A stretch of DNA of 44,988 bases from an uncultured Bacteroidales bacterium (GCA_945827635.1 CALZOG010000005.1:1-44988); one strand, 5' to 3'. Positions 23,923-32,914 are shown, counted from the stretch's first letter. Notes: generated from the letters alone by a model not told the origin. Numbers and translations: made by a program.

Positions 23923-25524
23923 ATGACACATAAATACGATTTCCTGATAATAGGAGGCGGCGTTGCCGGAATGAGTTTTGCTCTGAAGGTAGCGCGTACA
24001 CAGAAGTACAAGATAGCCTTGTGCTGCAAGACTACGTTGGACGAGGCTAATACAGCCAAAGCACAGGGTGGCATAGCTTCAGTAACCAATCTGCTGGTGG
24101 ATGACTTTGAGAAGCATATCCACGATACTATGGTAGCGGGCGACTGGATAAGTGATCCTGCTGCCGTGGAGCAAGTGGTGCGTCGTGCACCCGAGCAGAT
24201 TCAGGAGCTGGTGCAGTGGGGTGTGAATTTTGACAAAGACAGCGAAGGTAAATACGACTTGCACCGTGAGGGCGGACATTCGGAGTTCCGCATCCTGCAC
24301 CATGCAGATGATACGGGTGCCGAGATACAGCGCGGATTGATGGAAGCGGTGCGGCATAATCCGTATATTGATGTGTTGGAACATCACTTTGCCGTAGAGA
24401 TCATTACGCAGCACCATCTGGGTGTGCGCGTTACACATCGTACGCCGGACAAAGAGTGCTACGGAGCATATATCATTGACCCGAAGACGGGTAAGATTGA
24501 TACGTATCTGAGTCGCATCACACTGATGGCTACTGGCGGTACGGGTGCAGTATATGCCACAACCACCAATCCTAACATTGCAACGGGTGATGGTATTGCT
24601 ATGGTACATCGTGCCAAAGGCGTTATCAAAGATATGGAGTTCGTGCAGTTCCACCCAACGGCACTGTATAACCCGAGCGAGACGCATCCTGCCTATCTGA
24701 TTACAGAAGCCATGCGCGGTTATGGAGGCATTCTTCGTCTGCCTAACGGTGAGGAGTTTATGCAGAAGTATGATCCGCGTCTGTCGCTTGCTCCGCGTGA
24801 CATCGTTGCGCGTGCGATAGACAACGAGATGAAGATTCATGGCATAGACCACGTTTGTCTGGATGTCACCCATAAAGATCCCGAGGAGACCAAACATCAC
24901 TTCCCGAACATCTACGCCAAGTGCCTGAGTATAGGTGTGGATATTACCAAAGATTATATCCCTGTAGCACCATGTGCCCACTATATGTGCGGTGGTATCA
25001 AGGTTGATCTGGACGGACAGTCCACCATCCGCAGATTGTATGCAGTAGGCGAGTGCAGTTGTACCGGACTACACGGTGGCAACCGTCTGGCAAGCAACTC
25101 GCTGATAGAGGCTGTAGTGTATGCCGATGCGGCAGCCAAACACAGCCTGAGTATGATTGAGCAATATGACTTCAACGAGCGAGTGCCCGATTGGAACGAC
25201 GAAGGCACAATGTCTAACGAGGAGCAGGTGCTCATCTCACAAGACATGAAGGAGGTAGGGCAGATTATGTCCACCTATGTGGGAATTGTACGTTCCGACC
25301 TGCGTCTGCGTCGTGCTTGGGAGCGTCTGGACCTATTGTACGAAGAGACGGAAGATCTGTTCAAACGTGTCAAACCGACAAAAGATATATGCGAACTGCG
25401 TAACATGATCAATGTCGGCTACCTGATAACCCGTCACGCGTTGGAGCGCAAGGAGAGCCGCGGATTGCATTATACGATTGACTATCCCCATAACCCTAAC
25501 GGTAACACCAACGAGGTGTGGTGA
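23923..25524 (+). CDS. nadB: L-aspartate oxidase
   Basis: 533 residues, a flavoprotein of the succinate dehydrogenase/fumarate reductase family. It oxidises aspartate to iminoaspartate, the first step of NAD synthesis. FAD-binding GGGVAGMSFAL at the N-terminus; TAKAQGGIASV; HSEFRILHHADDTGAE; a second nucleotide segment MATGGTGAVYATTTNP; active-site HYMCGGIKVD; YAVGECSCTGLHGGNRLASN and a C-terminal helical domain. nadA and nadC are not in the window. The start ATG follows the T-run of a terminator-like hairpin by only 7 nt. The end overlaps the region of possible GTG starts of the next gene. Confidence 0.93.
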   Translation: MTHKYDFLIIGGGVAGMSFALKVARTQKYKIALCCKTTLDEANTAKAQGGIASVTNLLVDDFEKHIHDTMVAGDWISDPAAVEQVVRRAPEQIQELVQWGVNFDKDSEGKYDLHREGGHSEFRILHHADDTGAEIQRGLMEAVRHNPYIDVLEHHFAVEIITQHHLGVRVTHRTPDKECYGAYIIDPKTGKIDTYLSRITLMATGGTGAVYATTTNPNIATGDGIAMVHRAKGVIKDMEFVQFHPTALYNPSETHPAYLITEAMRGYGGILRLPNGEEFMQKYDPRLSLAPRDIVARAIDNEMKIHGIDHVCLDVTHKDPEETKHHFPNIYAKCLSIGVDITKDYIPVAPCAHYMCGGIKVDLDGQSTIRRLYAVGECSCTGLHGGNRLASNSLIEAVVYADAAAKHSLSMIEQYDFNERVPDWNDEGTMSNEEQVLISQDMKEVGQIMSTYVGIVRSDLRLRRAWERLDLLYEETEDLFKRVKPTKDICELRNMINVGYLITRHALERKESRGLHYTIDYPHNPNGNTNEVW

Positions 25525-25544
25525 TTAATCATCTGCAAGAGCAA

Positions 25545-26378
25545 ATGGAACACGCCATAGTATTACATAGTATTGTACCCGTGCGTACGGACGCGCGCGA
25601 GAGCGCGGAGCAAAGCACCCAACTCCTGTTCGGCGAAACGTGCAGGATAATCGGGGTTTTATCGAGGTTTTACCGAATTTGCAACGAGAGTGACGGTGAA
25701 GAAGGTTACGTGGACTGCAAAATGATCACCCTGATGGCGGACGCCGAGTACGAGGCTTACAAAACTGCTTTGGATGCAAGCAAGGCTCGTGTCATGTTGC
25801 CGATGACTTATGCTGTGAGCAGTAACAACGGGCAGACTATCCCGCTGACTATGGGTACGCGGCTGGCAAACTATCATGAAGGGATGTTTGAGGTGTTAGG
25901 CGTCACGTTCCGCATTGATAGTGCTGCTGTTGCCGAACAGCCGTTGCTGCTAACTCAGGATAATCTGATGCAGGTTACGCGGTTCCTTATAAACACTCCG
26001 TACCTCTGGGGTGGCAAGAACGCTCTGGGAATGGATTGCTCGGGAATGACACAAACCGTGATGAGTCTGTTCGGATTCAATCTGCCCCGCAATGCCTCAC
26101 AGCAAGTGCATTGTGGCAAAGAGGTGAAGAGCCTGAACGATGCACAAGCAGGTGATCAGGTGTTCTTTGACCATGCTGATCCCGATGACAAGGACTGCGA
26201 ACCAAATAACAGCAAAGCTGACACGCGTATTTCACACGTCGGATTGCTGCTGGATAACACAAGGGTTATTCATTGCTCAGGCAGAGTAAAGATTGAACGA
26301 ATCAGCGAGCGCGGCATCTATGGTCAAGAGCAACAGCAGTTCACCCATCACCTTGCCGCTATTAGACGACTTGATTAA
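25545..26378 (+). CDS. NlpC/P60 cysteine endopeptidase (C40), cytoplasmic type
   Basis: 277 residues from the ATG at 25545; GTG codons at 25518 and 25521 overlap nadB and add nothing conserved. An N-terminal SH3-like region (MEHAIVLHSIVPVRTD, QLLFGETCRIIGV) precedes the NlpC/P60 domain: nucleophile in MDCSGMTQTV, the histidine in RISHVGLLLD, and the following HCSGRV. Such enzymes cut the gamma-D-Glu bond to the diamino acid in muropeptides. No signal peptide is visible, which suits a cytoplasmic role trimming imported peptides in peptidoglycan recycling. That role is inferred from the family. It is followed 22 bp later by the nuclease gene. Confidence 0.85.
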   Translation: MEHAIVLHSIVPVRTDARESAEQSTQLLFGETCRIIGVLSRFYRICNESDGEEGYVDCKMITLMADAEYEAYKTALDASKARVMLPMTYAVSSNNGQTIPLTMGTRLANYHEGMFEVLGVTFRIDSAAVAEQPLLLTQDNLMQVTRFLINTPYLWGGKNALGMDCSGMTQTVMSLFGFNLPRNASQQVHCGKEVKSLNDAQAGDQVFFDHADPDDKDCEPNNSKADTRISHVGLLLDNTRVIHCSGRVKIERISERGIYGQEQQQFTHHLAAIRRLD

Positions 26379-26400
26379 TAACTCATCATTGTTATATATC

Positions 26401-28422
26401 ATGAAACAATACGTACTCATTCTTGCAAGCATAATCGTTTGCATCATTCCTGTCACAACACTTCGTGCGGCTGATTGCCAACCGATGAATGTCAGCTACC
26501 TGAACAGCGGGTTAGGTGACATTACTACTGATGCGAACGATATATGGGTGTGGGATTCCAACAACTATGCCAAGGGACGCAAAATTGGCGGCGGTGAAGG
26601 ACACCTGTTCTCTCCCGTACTTGACTTGTCGGGTGCTGATGAGGTTACAATCAAGTTCTCACACACCCACAGGTACGCCGCCAACCCCGAATCGGACTAT
26701 ACGCTTTGGGTGACGGATGATTACAAAGGCAGTTACGCATCCTCGGAGTGGAAACAGCTGATTATCTATCCGTATGGGACGAATAATGATTGGACGTTTG
26801 TGGACGCCACAGTCAATGTACCCGTCTCGAACGTAGGAATGCGTACTGTGTTCTGCTTCAGATACACCAGTACGGAGACAACTAATGGTACTTGGGAGAT
26901 TAAGAATCTGCGTATCTCCACCATTTGTGCCGGAGTGAGTGCGCCGCCTGTGCCACTGCCTAATATAGGTGACGGACGCCTGAAAGTCTGTGCGCAGAAT
27001 CTGCTGAATTACTATTACAACTACAATACGGGCCGCGGAGACTATACGCCGGAGGAATTTGCGGACAAGACGCACAAGATTGTCAATTCGATGCTATGGA
27101 TGGATGCCGATGTTTACGGATTCTGCGAACTGGAGGCGCAGGATATTATCCTTCGCCAATTGGTTGACAGCCTGAACAAACAGAGCCAAACAACCCATTA
27201 TGCCTACGTAGTTGATGATATAGACGTTGCCTGGGATTCGTACGACAATAATCTAAAGTCGGGCTTTGTGTACCGAAAAGACAAAGTGAAACTCGTCGGT
27301 AGCAACGTACCTGCCTATTCAGGTAACTATTACAGAAACACAATGCGTATTCAGACGTTTGAGGAACTGAGTTCAGGCGAGCGGTTCACTCTATCGATGA
27401 ACCATTTCAAATCCAAGGCAGGCAGTGCCGAGGACCAAGGTAACTCGACACGCGTAACCAATGCCACACAGTTGATAACAAACCTTCCCTCCAAGGCTCT
27501 GGATAAGGATATACTGATTATGGGCGACCTGAACTGCGAGGTAGGCGAGGAGCCGCTGAATCTAATTGAGGAAGCAGGTTATACCGAGCAATTACTTGCA
27601 TATAACACAACCGCCTATTCACACTGCTACAACGGAGGTGAACTGATAGACCACGTGTATGCCAACGCGAGTATGGCTAATCAGATAACGGGTGCCGGTA
27701 TCTTCCATATCTCTACAAAGTGCGGAGAGGACGCAAGTTACAATGTGGACCATCGCTATTCCGACCATGACCCGTATATAGTAGGTATCAATCTGTCGTC
27801 AACTCTCTCGACAGAATGCGAACCGTTGGAAGTCAGTTATTTACCTGCAGGTGGCGCAGGGCTGGGTGAAATGAAGACCGTGAACGTCAGCGGGCAGTAT
27901 TACTGGCGTTACCAGAGCGATTACGGTGCTACCTGTAAGGACAGAGGCGGTGAAGACTGGTTGATAACACCTGCATACGATTTGTCACAGGCTTCAACCG
28001 TAAAACTTGAATTTGAGCATACTATCAATAATGCCAATAACATGACATCTGAGCAGACACTGTGGGTTACCAAGGATTTTGTATCAGTCGAAGAGTCTGA
28101 ATGGACGCAACTGACTATCCCGACTTACCCGGCTGGCAACAACTGGACGTTTGTAAGTACCGCTGTTGATGTGCCGCTGGAGGCTGTTGGAGCAAATACA
28201 GCGTTCGCTTTCAAGTATAGCGTGCCGGCGAACGCAACGAATAATCCTACATGGGAGGTAAAGAACCTGAAGGTAACCGCTACCTGTGATGAGTCGCAGA
28301 CTGCTATTGACTATCAGGGAAGCGGCACTCCTGTAGCAACAAAGATTGTGTTGGACGGACATCTCTATATTGTCCGACCTGACGGCACTCGCTTCAGCAT
28401 CATGGGCGTGATGGTTCGATAA
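26401..28422 (+). CDS. Secreted endonuclease/exonuclease/phosphatase-family nuclease with duplicated flanking domains
   Basis: 673 residues from the ATG at 26401, where a clear signal peptide starts (ending TTLRAADC). The central EEP domain (about 200-470) has VCAQNLLNYYYN, the catalytic Glu in DVYGFCELEAQD, NHFKSKAG, MGDLNCE and RYSDHDPYIVG, as in extracellular DNases of the ExeM/NucH type. It is bracketed by two copies of a beta-sandwich domain of about 150 residues. Each begins with C-x-P-(M/L)-x-V-S-Y-L and ends with TWE(I/V)KNL, with TLWVT and NNWTFV (or NDWTFV) inside. The last 30 residues (IVLDGHLYIVRPDGTRFSI) resemble a Bacteroidota C-terminal sorting tail. A role in DNA degradation outside the cell is inferred. 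Confidence 0.85.
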   Translation: MKQYVLILASIIVCIIPVTTLRAADCQPMNVSYLNSGLGDITTDANDIWVWDSNNYAKGRKIGGGEGHLFSPVLDLSGADEVTIKFSHTHRYAANPESDYTLWVTDDYKGSYASSEWKQLIIYPYGTNNDWTFVDATVNVPVSNVGMRTVFCFRYTSTETTNGTWEIKNLRISTICAGVSAPPVPLPNIGDGRLKVCAQNLLNYYYNYNTGRGDYTPEEFADKTHKIVNSMLWMDADVYGFCELEAQDIILRQLVDSLNKQSQTTHYAYVVDDIDVAWDSYDNNLKSGFVYRKDKVKLVGSNVPAYSGNYYRNTMRIQTFEELSSGERFTLSMNHFKSKAGSAEDQGNSTRVTNATQLITNLPSKALDKDILIMGDLNCEVGEEPLNLIEEAGYTEQLLAYNTTAYSHCYNGGELIDHVYANASMANQITGAGIFHISTKCGEDASYNVDHRYSDHDPYIVGINLSSTLSTECEPLEVSYLPAGGAGLGEMKTVNVSGQYYWRYQSDYGATCKDRGGEDWLITPAYDLSQASTVKLEFEHTINNANNMTSEQTLWVTKDFVSVEESEWTQLTIPTYPAGNNWTFVSTAVDVPLEAVGANTAFAFKYSVPANATNNPTWEVKNLKVTATCDESQTAIDYQGSGTPVATKIVLDGHLYIVRPDGTRFSIMGVMVR

Positions 28423-28471
28423 GTATAACTAACCAATAAACATATTTGTTTCAACCAAAATTTAAAAAGAA

Positions 28472-29158
28472 GTGAATAAGCAAGTTGTATCAGCAATTAT
28501 CCTGTCTCTCGGTTTGGCAGTAGCAGGATTGTTCGTGTACTGTGGCATTCATCAGATTGCCTCCAAGGATCGTGCGGTTCTTGTCAAAGGTCTATCCACT
28601 CGTGACGTGCAGGCGGATTATGTAGTTTGGCCGCTGGAATTCGGTGTTCGCGGCAATGATATCAGCTCGTTGTACAGTGATTTGGCAGCTATCGAGAAGA
28701 CAGCCCGTGCGTTCTTCATGGATCGCGGATTTAAGGAAAGCGACATGACGCGCGGTAATGTGTCGATTGACGATAACTGGTCGGGTTACTACGAGCGCAA
28801 ACCGGAATACCACTATACATTGCGCACATCTTTGGTTATTTCTACTTCGGATGTGGAGCGTGTGATAGCCAATCTTGGTTGCCAGAGCGAGTTGCTGAAA
28901 AAAGGTGTTATCCTCCAATCATACGGGTGGAATACCGATTTCCAGTACAACGGTCTGCCGGAACTTAAGCCGAGTATGGTACAGGAAGCCACACAGAACG
29001 CACGTGCGGTGGCACAGAAGTTTGCCGAGGATGCACAATGCCGCTTGGGTAGCATCCAGCAAGCTAACCAGGGACAATTTACCATTGAGAGCGACAGCTA
29101 CCAACCATGGATCAAGCATGTTCGTGTTGTGACGACCGTATCCTACTATTTGAGATAA
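28472..29158 (+). CDS. SIMPL-domain (DUF541) membrane-anchored protein
   Basis: 228 residues from a GTG start at 28472, preceded by an A/G-rich stretch. One N-terminal membrane segment (about 5-27) anchors a periplasmic SIMPL/DUF541 domain: VLVKGLSTRDVQADYVVWPL, then FMDRGFKESDMTRGNVSI and VQEATQNARAVAQKFAEDA. Proteins of this group are linked to outer-membrane or oxidative stress tolerance, but the molecular activity is unknown. It is 49 bp after the nuclease gene and is followed by a bidirectional-looking hairpin. Confidence 0.82.
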   Translation: MNKQVVSAIILSLGLAVAGLFVYCGIHQIASKDRAVLVKGLSTRDVQADYVVWPLEFGVRGNDISSLYSDLAAIEKTARAFFMDRGFKESDMTRGNVSIDDNWSGYYERKPEYHYTLRTSLVISTSDVERVIANLGCQSELLKKGVILQSYGWNTDFQYNGLPELKPSMVQEATQNARAVAQKFAEDAQCRLGSIQQANQGQFTIESDSYQPWIKHVRVVTTVSYYLR

Positions 29159-29183
29159 CACGTGAGCGTTTATTATAAACGAA

Positions 29184-29205
29184 GAGGCATCCGAAAGGGT
29201 GCCTC
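29184..29205. terminator. Hairpin between convergent genes, probable bidirectional terminator
   Basis: GAGGCATCC, loop GAAA, GGGTGCCTC: a nine-bp stem with one T-G wobble and a stable GNRA-type loop. It sits between the SIMPL gene (plus) and guanine deaminase (minus). The following plus-strand tract is TGTTATTG, so the U-run is weak. Confidence 0.65.
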
Positions 29206-29235
29206 TGTTATTGTACGTGCGTTTGCCTAACGGCG

Positions 29236-30501
29236 TTAAATCTTCGGTTCGGCAATCAGTTGTCCGCGACAGAATCGGTGGGTGATATGACGATCGTCGC
29301 CCAAATAGATGAATCGCTCCAGGCGGTGCAACAGGCTATAATTGTCGTGATTAAGTTCGCTATCATCAATCACAAGTGCATCAAACTCGTAGCCGGGTTC
29401 AAAACTTCCGACTTTGCCAAAGAACTGCCCTGCTGACTTGGTTGCAATCCAGAATGCTTCAGGCAGTGTGAGGAAAGGCAGGGATTTATCCTGGCAGTAA
29501 CGCATCTTGCTGACCTGGATAGCATAAACCATCATTTTGAATATACTCAAGTCGTGTCCTCCACTTATGTCGCTGCCCAGACCTACCGGTACGCCCTCGT
29601 TGAGGAATACGCGTATTGGTGCCATACCTGATGCGAGATTTAGATTGCTGGTGGGGCAATGTGCCACCATAACTTGTTTTTCGCGCATCATGCGCAGTTC
29701 GTCGCCATCTGTCCACACACAGTGTGCCATGATGGTGGGCGTATCACCGAACAAACCGTAGCGGCGGTATGCATCGCCATAATGGCGGCTCTCGGGTTCC
29801 AACTCTTTCACCCAGGCTATTTCGTTGCGGTTCTCTGACAGATGGGATTGTACGGGTAGGTTGTATTTGCGTGCCAAATCACCGCATGCTTGCAGTAGTT
29901 CAGGAGTGCATGATGGAACAAATCGCGGTGTGATGATCGGGCTGACCAAGGCATTCGGTTTGGCATATTCGGCAATCAGTGTCTCATTGTCGCTGACAGC
30001 TTCTTCTACACTCTCGCAGAGTGCTTTCGGGCAGTTGCGGTTCATATCCACCTTGCCTACGCAGGCGCCCATGCCTGCTTCAAGGAACAGGTTCATTAGC
30101 AATCGTGTGCTGTCGCGATGGACAGTGGCGAAAGCCACGGTGCGCATGGTGCCGACTCGCCACAGATCGCGCACAAAACGCCGATACATTCGTTCGGCAT
30201 AACGGGTGTCGCTATATTTGCTTTCTTCGGGGAACGTGTAGTTCTGCAGCCAGGGCAATAACTCCAGATCCATAGCAATACCCTGATTGCGGTATTGCGG
30301 AGCATGAACATGCATGTCGTTCATAGCAGGGATAAGTAACTTGTCTCCTAAATCGGTTACCGGCTGTGAGGCAAGCGTAGAGGGTAACTGCTCATAAATA
30401 TCTACAACCCTGCCCTTTTCAACGGCAATATATCCGTTGGGAATAACCTCGAATTGGTCGCGCTCTTTTGTAAAGAGGATATTTGCTTTATAAATTTGCA
30501 T
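29236..30501 (-). CDS. guaD: Guanine deaminase (amidohydrolase family)
   Basis: 421 residues from the ATG at 30501 (MQIYKANILFTKERDQFEV). Earlier in-frame codons lie within or before the promoter at 30545-30576. Metal-dependent amidohydrolase motifs: MHVHAPQYRNQGI (the guanine-deaminase form of HxH), QSHLSENRNEIAWV, MAHCVW, GLGSDISGGHDLSIF. It converts guanine to xanthine plus ammonia in purine salvage and breakdown. The length fits GuaD. Transcribed alone from a promoter interleaved with that of the divergent radical SAM gene. Confidence 0.9.
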   Translation of the reverse strand: MQIYKANILFTKERDQFEVIPNGYIAVEKGRVVDIYEQLPSTLASQPVTDLGDKLLIPAMNDMHVHAPQYRNQGIAMDLELLPWLQNYTFPEESKYSDTRYAERMYRRFVRDLWRVGTMRTVAFATVHRDSTRLLMNLFLEAGMGACVGKVDMNRNCPKALCESVEEAVSDNETLIAEYAKPNALVSPIITPRFVPSCTPELLQACGDLARKYNLPVQSHLSENRNEIAWVKELEPESRHYGDAYRRYGLFGDTPTIMAHCVWTDGDELRMMREKQVMVAHCPTSNLNLASGMAPIRVFLNEGVPVGLGSDISGGHDLSIFKMMVYAIQVSKMRYCQDKSLPFLTLPEAFWIATKSAGQFFGKVGSFEPGYEFDALVIDDSELNHDNYSLLHRLERFIYLGDDRHITHRFCRGQLIAEPKI

Positions 30502-30544
30502 AGTGTTGCTATAAGATATTAGATAGATTTCAGTATTTCGACTA

Positions 30545-30576
30545 CAAAGATACATAAATTTTTGCATATTTGCAAA
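30545..30576 (-). promoter_or_regulatory. Promoter for guanine deaminase gene
   Basis: Minus strand: -33 TTTG (30576-30573), a 20-bp gap, -7 TATCTTTG (30552-30545). Its -33 half lies within the spacer of the opposite-strand promoter at 30561-30592. Confidence 0.8.
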
Positions 30577-30592
30577 TTTTTCACTATCTTTG
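30561..30592 (+). promoter_or_regulatory. Promoter for radical SAM gene
   Basis: TTTG at 30561-30564, a 20-bp gap, TATCTTTG at 30585-30592. The two divergent promoters share 30561-30576, TTTGCATATTTGCAAA, whose 6-bp arms TTTGCA/TGCAAA are a perfect inverted repeat around TATT. Confidence 0.8.
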
Positions 30593-30620
30593 TGACGGCT
30601 TAGTGCAAAATTTAGTAGTT

Positions 30621-31391
30621 ATGCTGTTTTCGGAAATCGTATATGGTCCTATCCATTCCCGCCGGTTGGGAGTGTCGCTTGGCATGAATCTAATGCCTGT
30701 TGACGGCAAGTTGTGTTCGTTCAACTGCATATATTGTGAGTGTGGATTCAATCACCCCTATCCTCACCCCGTGCTTCCTACTCGTGCGGAGGTGAGTCGT
30801 GCATTGTCCGCCAAGTTGCAGCAATTGAAGGCCGAAAATGTGACGCCTGATGTAATAACGTTCAGCGGCAATGGCGAGCCGACTATGCACCCGGATTTTG
30901 AAGGAATCATTGACGATACATGTGCGTTGCGCGATGCGTATTGCCCGAATGCCAAGGTCTCGGTGCTGTCCAATTCAACCCAGCTTGGTCGTGAAGATGT
31001 AGTGCGCGCCCTCAGGCGTTGCGACAACCGCATCCTAAAGCTTGATTCAGGAATAACTGCCACGATGCGTGCAATAGATGCACCGGTGAATGCTGCGTTA
31101 ACTGTTGACGATGTCATCGGCAAATTACATGTCTTTGATGGTGATTTTACGTTGCAGACCTGCTTCTTGCGCGGGGGACTGCCAGACGGAAGTGTCGTGG
31201 ATAATACAACGGAGGAAGAGTTGTCAGCGTGGTATAAAGCTGTTCGCGAGTTGCGCCCCAAGCAAGTGATGATCTATGTGATAGACCGGGCTACGCCTGT
31301 CAAAACGCTGGAGAAAATCTCCCGTGAGCGGATGGATCAGATTGCTCAACCGCTGATAGATGAGGGCTTTCTTGTTCAGGTGTCTGCCTGA
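30621..31391 (+). CDS. Radical SAM protein (COG0731-like)
   Basis: 256 residues from the ATG at 30621; the promoter's expected start near 30598 excludes the earlier in-frame ATG at 30570. The 4Fe-4S cluster cysteines are C-x3-C-x2-C in LCSFNCIYCECGF, and the SAM-binding GGE-type motif is FSGNGEPTMHP. The rest of the TIM-barrel follows (KVSVLSNSTQLG, RILKLDSG). The family is close to the wyosine-like Fe-S oxidoreductases, but the substrate is unknown and no substrate-giving neighbour is present. Followed 61 bp later by a glycosyltransferase gene. Confidence 0.85.
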   Translation: MLFSEIVYGPIHSRRLGVSLGMNLMPVDGKLCSFNCIYCECGFNHPYPHPVLPTRAEVSRALSAKLQQLKAENVTPDVITFSGNGEPTMHPDFEGIIDDTCALRDAYCPNAKVSVLSNSTQLGREDVVRALRRCDNRILKLDSGITATMRAIDAPVNAALTVDDVIGKLHVFDGDFTLQTCFLRGGLPDGSVVDNTTEEELSAWYKAVRELRPKQVMIYVIDRATPVKTLEKISRERMDQIAQPLIDEGFLVQVSA

Positions 31392-31452
31392 TGCAGAAAT
31401 AAGTTAATAAGTGTACAGAGATTGAAGGTAGTAATCGCTAATCAGTCAAATC

Positions 31453-32424
31453 ATGCGAATTTTGGTAGCACCGCTCAATTGGGGCTTAGGTCATGCATCC
31501 CGCTGCATTTCGCTAATAGAGCGTTTGCAATCAGACGGGAACGAGGTGGTTTTGGGTGGTGACGGCGAGTCGCTGACATTGCTGCACAAACACTTCCCTG
31601 ATTTGTCTGTTCTACCTTTGGCTCCTCTGAATTTGCGCTACGGAAAGGGAAAGCGCCAAGTGTGGGCGATTGTTAGGTCGTTGCCGAAGATTGTTAGGTC
31701 AGCGGTTAGCGACCATAAGATGCTTGCGGATTATTTGCGTTACGAACAGATTGATGAGGTTATTTCGGATAACCGTTTCGGATTGTATTCCGACAGAACG
31801 CGTTGCATCTATATGACTCACCAACTGGTAGTAGCCTTACCCCGACCATGGTGGTGGCTCGAACCGATAGTAGCACGGTTGCATCGGAAAATTATAAGCA
31901 GATTTGACGCATGTTGGATTCCAGATAATGCATGCGGAAAAGATAGCAGCCAAGGTTTAGGAGGCCGATTGTCGCATCCAGAAGTGTTGCCAAAACATTC
32001 TGAATATATCGGTCCTCTGTCACGATTCGAAGGTAAGGATTACCAACCTGATACAACGTATTCAGTAGTGGCAATATTGTCAGGACTAGAACCGCAACGT
32101 ACGATATTCGAAAACGAGATAGTCAATCGTTATGAAAATTTCGATGAGACCGTTCTTGTGGTGCGTGGCAAGATTCAAAGTCCTCCTACCGTGATAAAGC
32201 ATCGAAATATTACTATTATACCTTGGCTTGACGATATGCATACTGCTGCGTATCTGCTTGGTGCTAAGCTGATTGTGTGTCGCTCGGGATATTCGTCGGT
32301 TATGGATATGTATGCTTTGGGAGTAATGAATAAGGTCGATTGGCATCCTACGCCAGGGCAACCCGAGCAAGAGTATCTTGCTGAGTATATGAAATCCCAA
32401 TTAAGTTGTCAAGAACTTAGTTAG
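31453..32424 (+). CDS. Glycosyltransferase, MurG/GT28-like, C-terminus apparently shortened
   Basis: 323 residues. The N-terminus ILVAPLNWGLGHASRCISLIERLQ is the nucleotide-sugar transferase start of the GT-B fold. The C-half shows ITIIPWLDDMHTAAYLLGAK, LIVCRSGYSSVMDMYALG and the family-like TPGQPEQEYLAEYM. Related proteins usually continue for roughly another 30 residues after this point. Here the frame stops after a few ill-fitting residues (KSQLSCQELS), so the end has probably been lost or frameshifted. The acceptor and donor are unknown; cell-envelope glycan or lipid glycosylation is the likely field. The base composition is slightly more A+T-rich than its neighbours. Confidence 0.7.
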   Translation: MRILVAPLNWGLGHASRCISLIERLQSDGNEVVLGGDGESLTLLHKHFPDLSVLPLAPLNLRYGKGKRQVWAIVRSLPKIVRSAVSDHKMLADYLRYEQIDEVISDNRFGLYSDRTRCIYMTHQLVVALPRPWWWLEPIVARLHRKIISRFDACWIPDNACGKDSSQGLGGRLSHPEVLPKHSEYIGPLSRFEGKDYQPDTTYSVVAILSGLEPQRTIFENEIVNRYENFDETVLVVRGKIQSPPTVIKHRNITIIPWLDDMHTAAYLLGAKLIVCRSGYSSVMDMYALGVMNKVDWHPTPGQPEQEYLAEYMKSQLSCQELS

Positions 32425-32459
32425 AACCAAGTGAAGTTCAATGTATAAATAAGCGCATT

Positions 32460-32816
32460 TTGAAGAAATCGGTAATTATATTTGTTTTGCTTTCGCTGTT
32501 GCCTGAAGTTTGTTTTGCTGCCGATATGTTGCCGGACTCGGTGGCATACCGAGCAGGAAAATGGTTTCAGTATGTGCCTTATGCCCACTTGCTGTATGCG
32601 GATGAGCACCCCGAATATTTTCGTGAAGCTGCGGCTGATCCGCGTTGTTTTACCTATAGTGTTTTTGTGGGTGCACGATACAATATGCCGCACTATGACG
32701 GATATTTTTCGCGCGTCGCTATGGGAGTGCGTGCGTACTGCGACAACTATCCGTACGTCATGTTCCGCAGTATGGACAATTTCTCTCACGTAGGTATCTG
32801 CGTGGTGTATCAGTAA
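32460..32816 (+). CDS. Small exported protein of unknown function
   Basis: 118 residues with a TTG start at 32460 (KKSVIIFVLLSLLPEVCFAAD), a good signal peptide cleaved after CFA or FAA. The mature part of about 97 residues is rich in aromatic residues (KWFQYVPYAHLLYADEHPEYF, FVGARYNMPHYDGYF) and has three cysteines. It looks like a small periplasmic or outer-membrane-associated domain. I do not recognise the family. It follows the glycosyltransferase by 35 bp and is the last gene before the amgK-dcw promoter. Confidence 0.55.
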   Translation: MKKSVIIFVLLSLLPEVCFAADMLPDSVAYRAGKWFQYVPYAHLLYADEHPEYFREAAADPRCFTYSVFVGARYNMPHYDGYFSRVAMGVRAYCDNYPYVMFRSMDNFSHVGICVVYQ

Positions 32817-32890
32817 TATCCTGTCAGCCGGCTAAGAAGGAAGGTACTCTGATATATCCTTGACAAAACATTGAAATGCCCCCGATTATC

Positions 32891-32909
32891 CTGCACGTTT
32901 TTTGTGCAG
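32891..32909. other. Small stem-loop upstream of the amgK-dcw promoter
   Basis: CTGCAC, a seven-base GTTTTTT loop, GTGCAG, ending 6 bp before the -33 box at 32915. It could terminate upstream transcription (weak, no trailing U-run) or serve as an operator. The remainder of 32817-32914 shows nothing else. Confidence 0.4.
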
Positions 32910-32914
32910 AAAAA

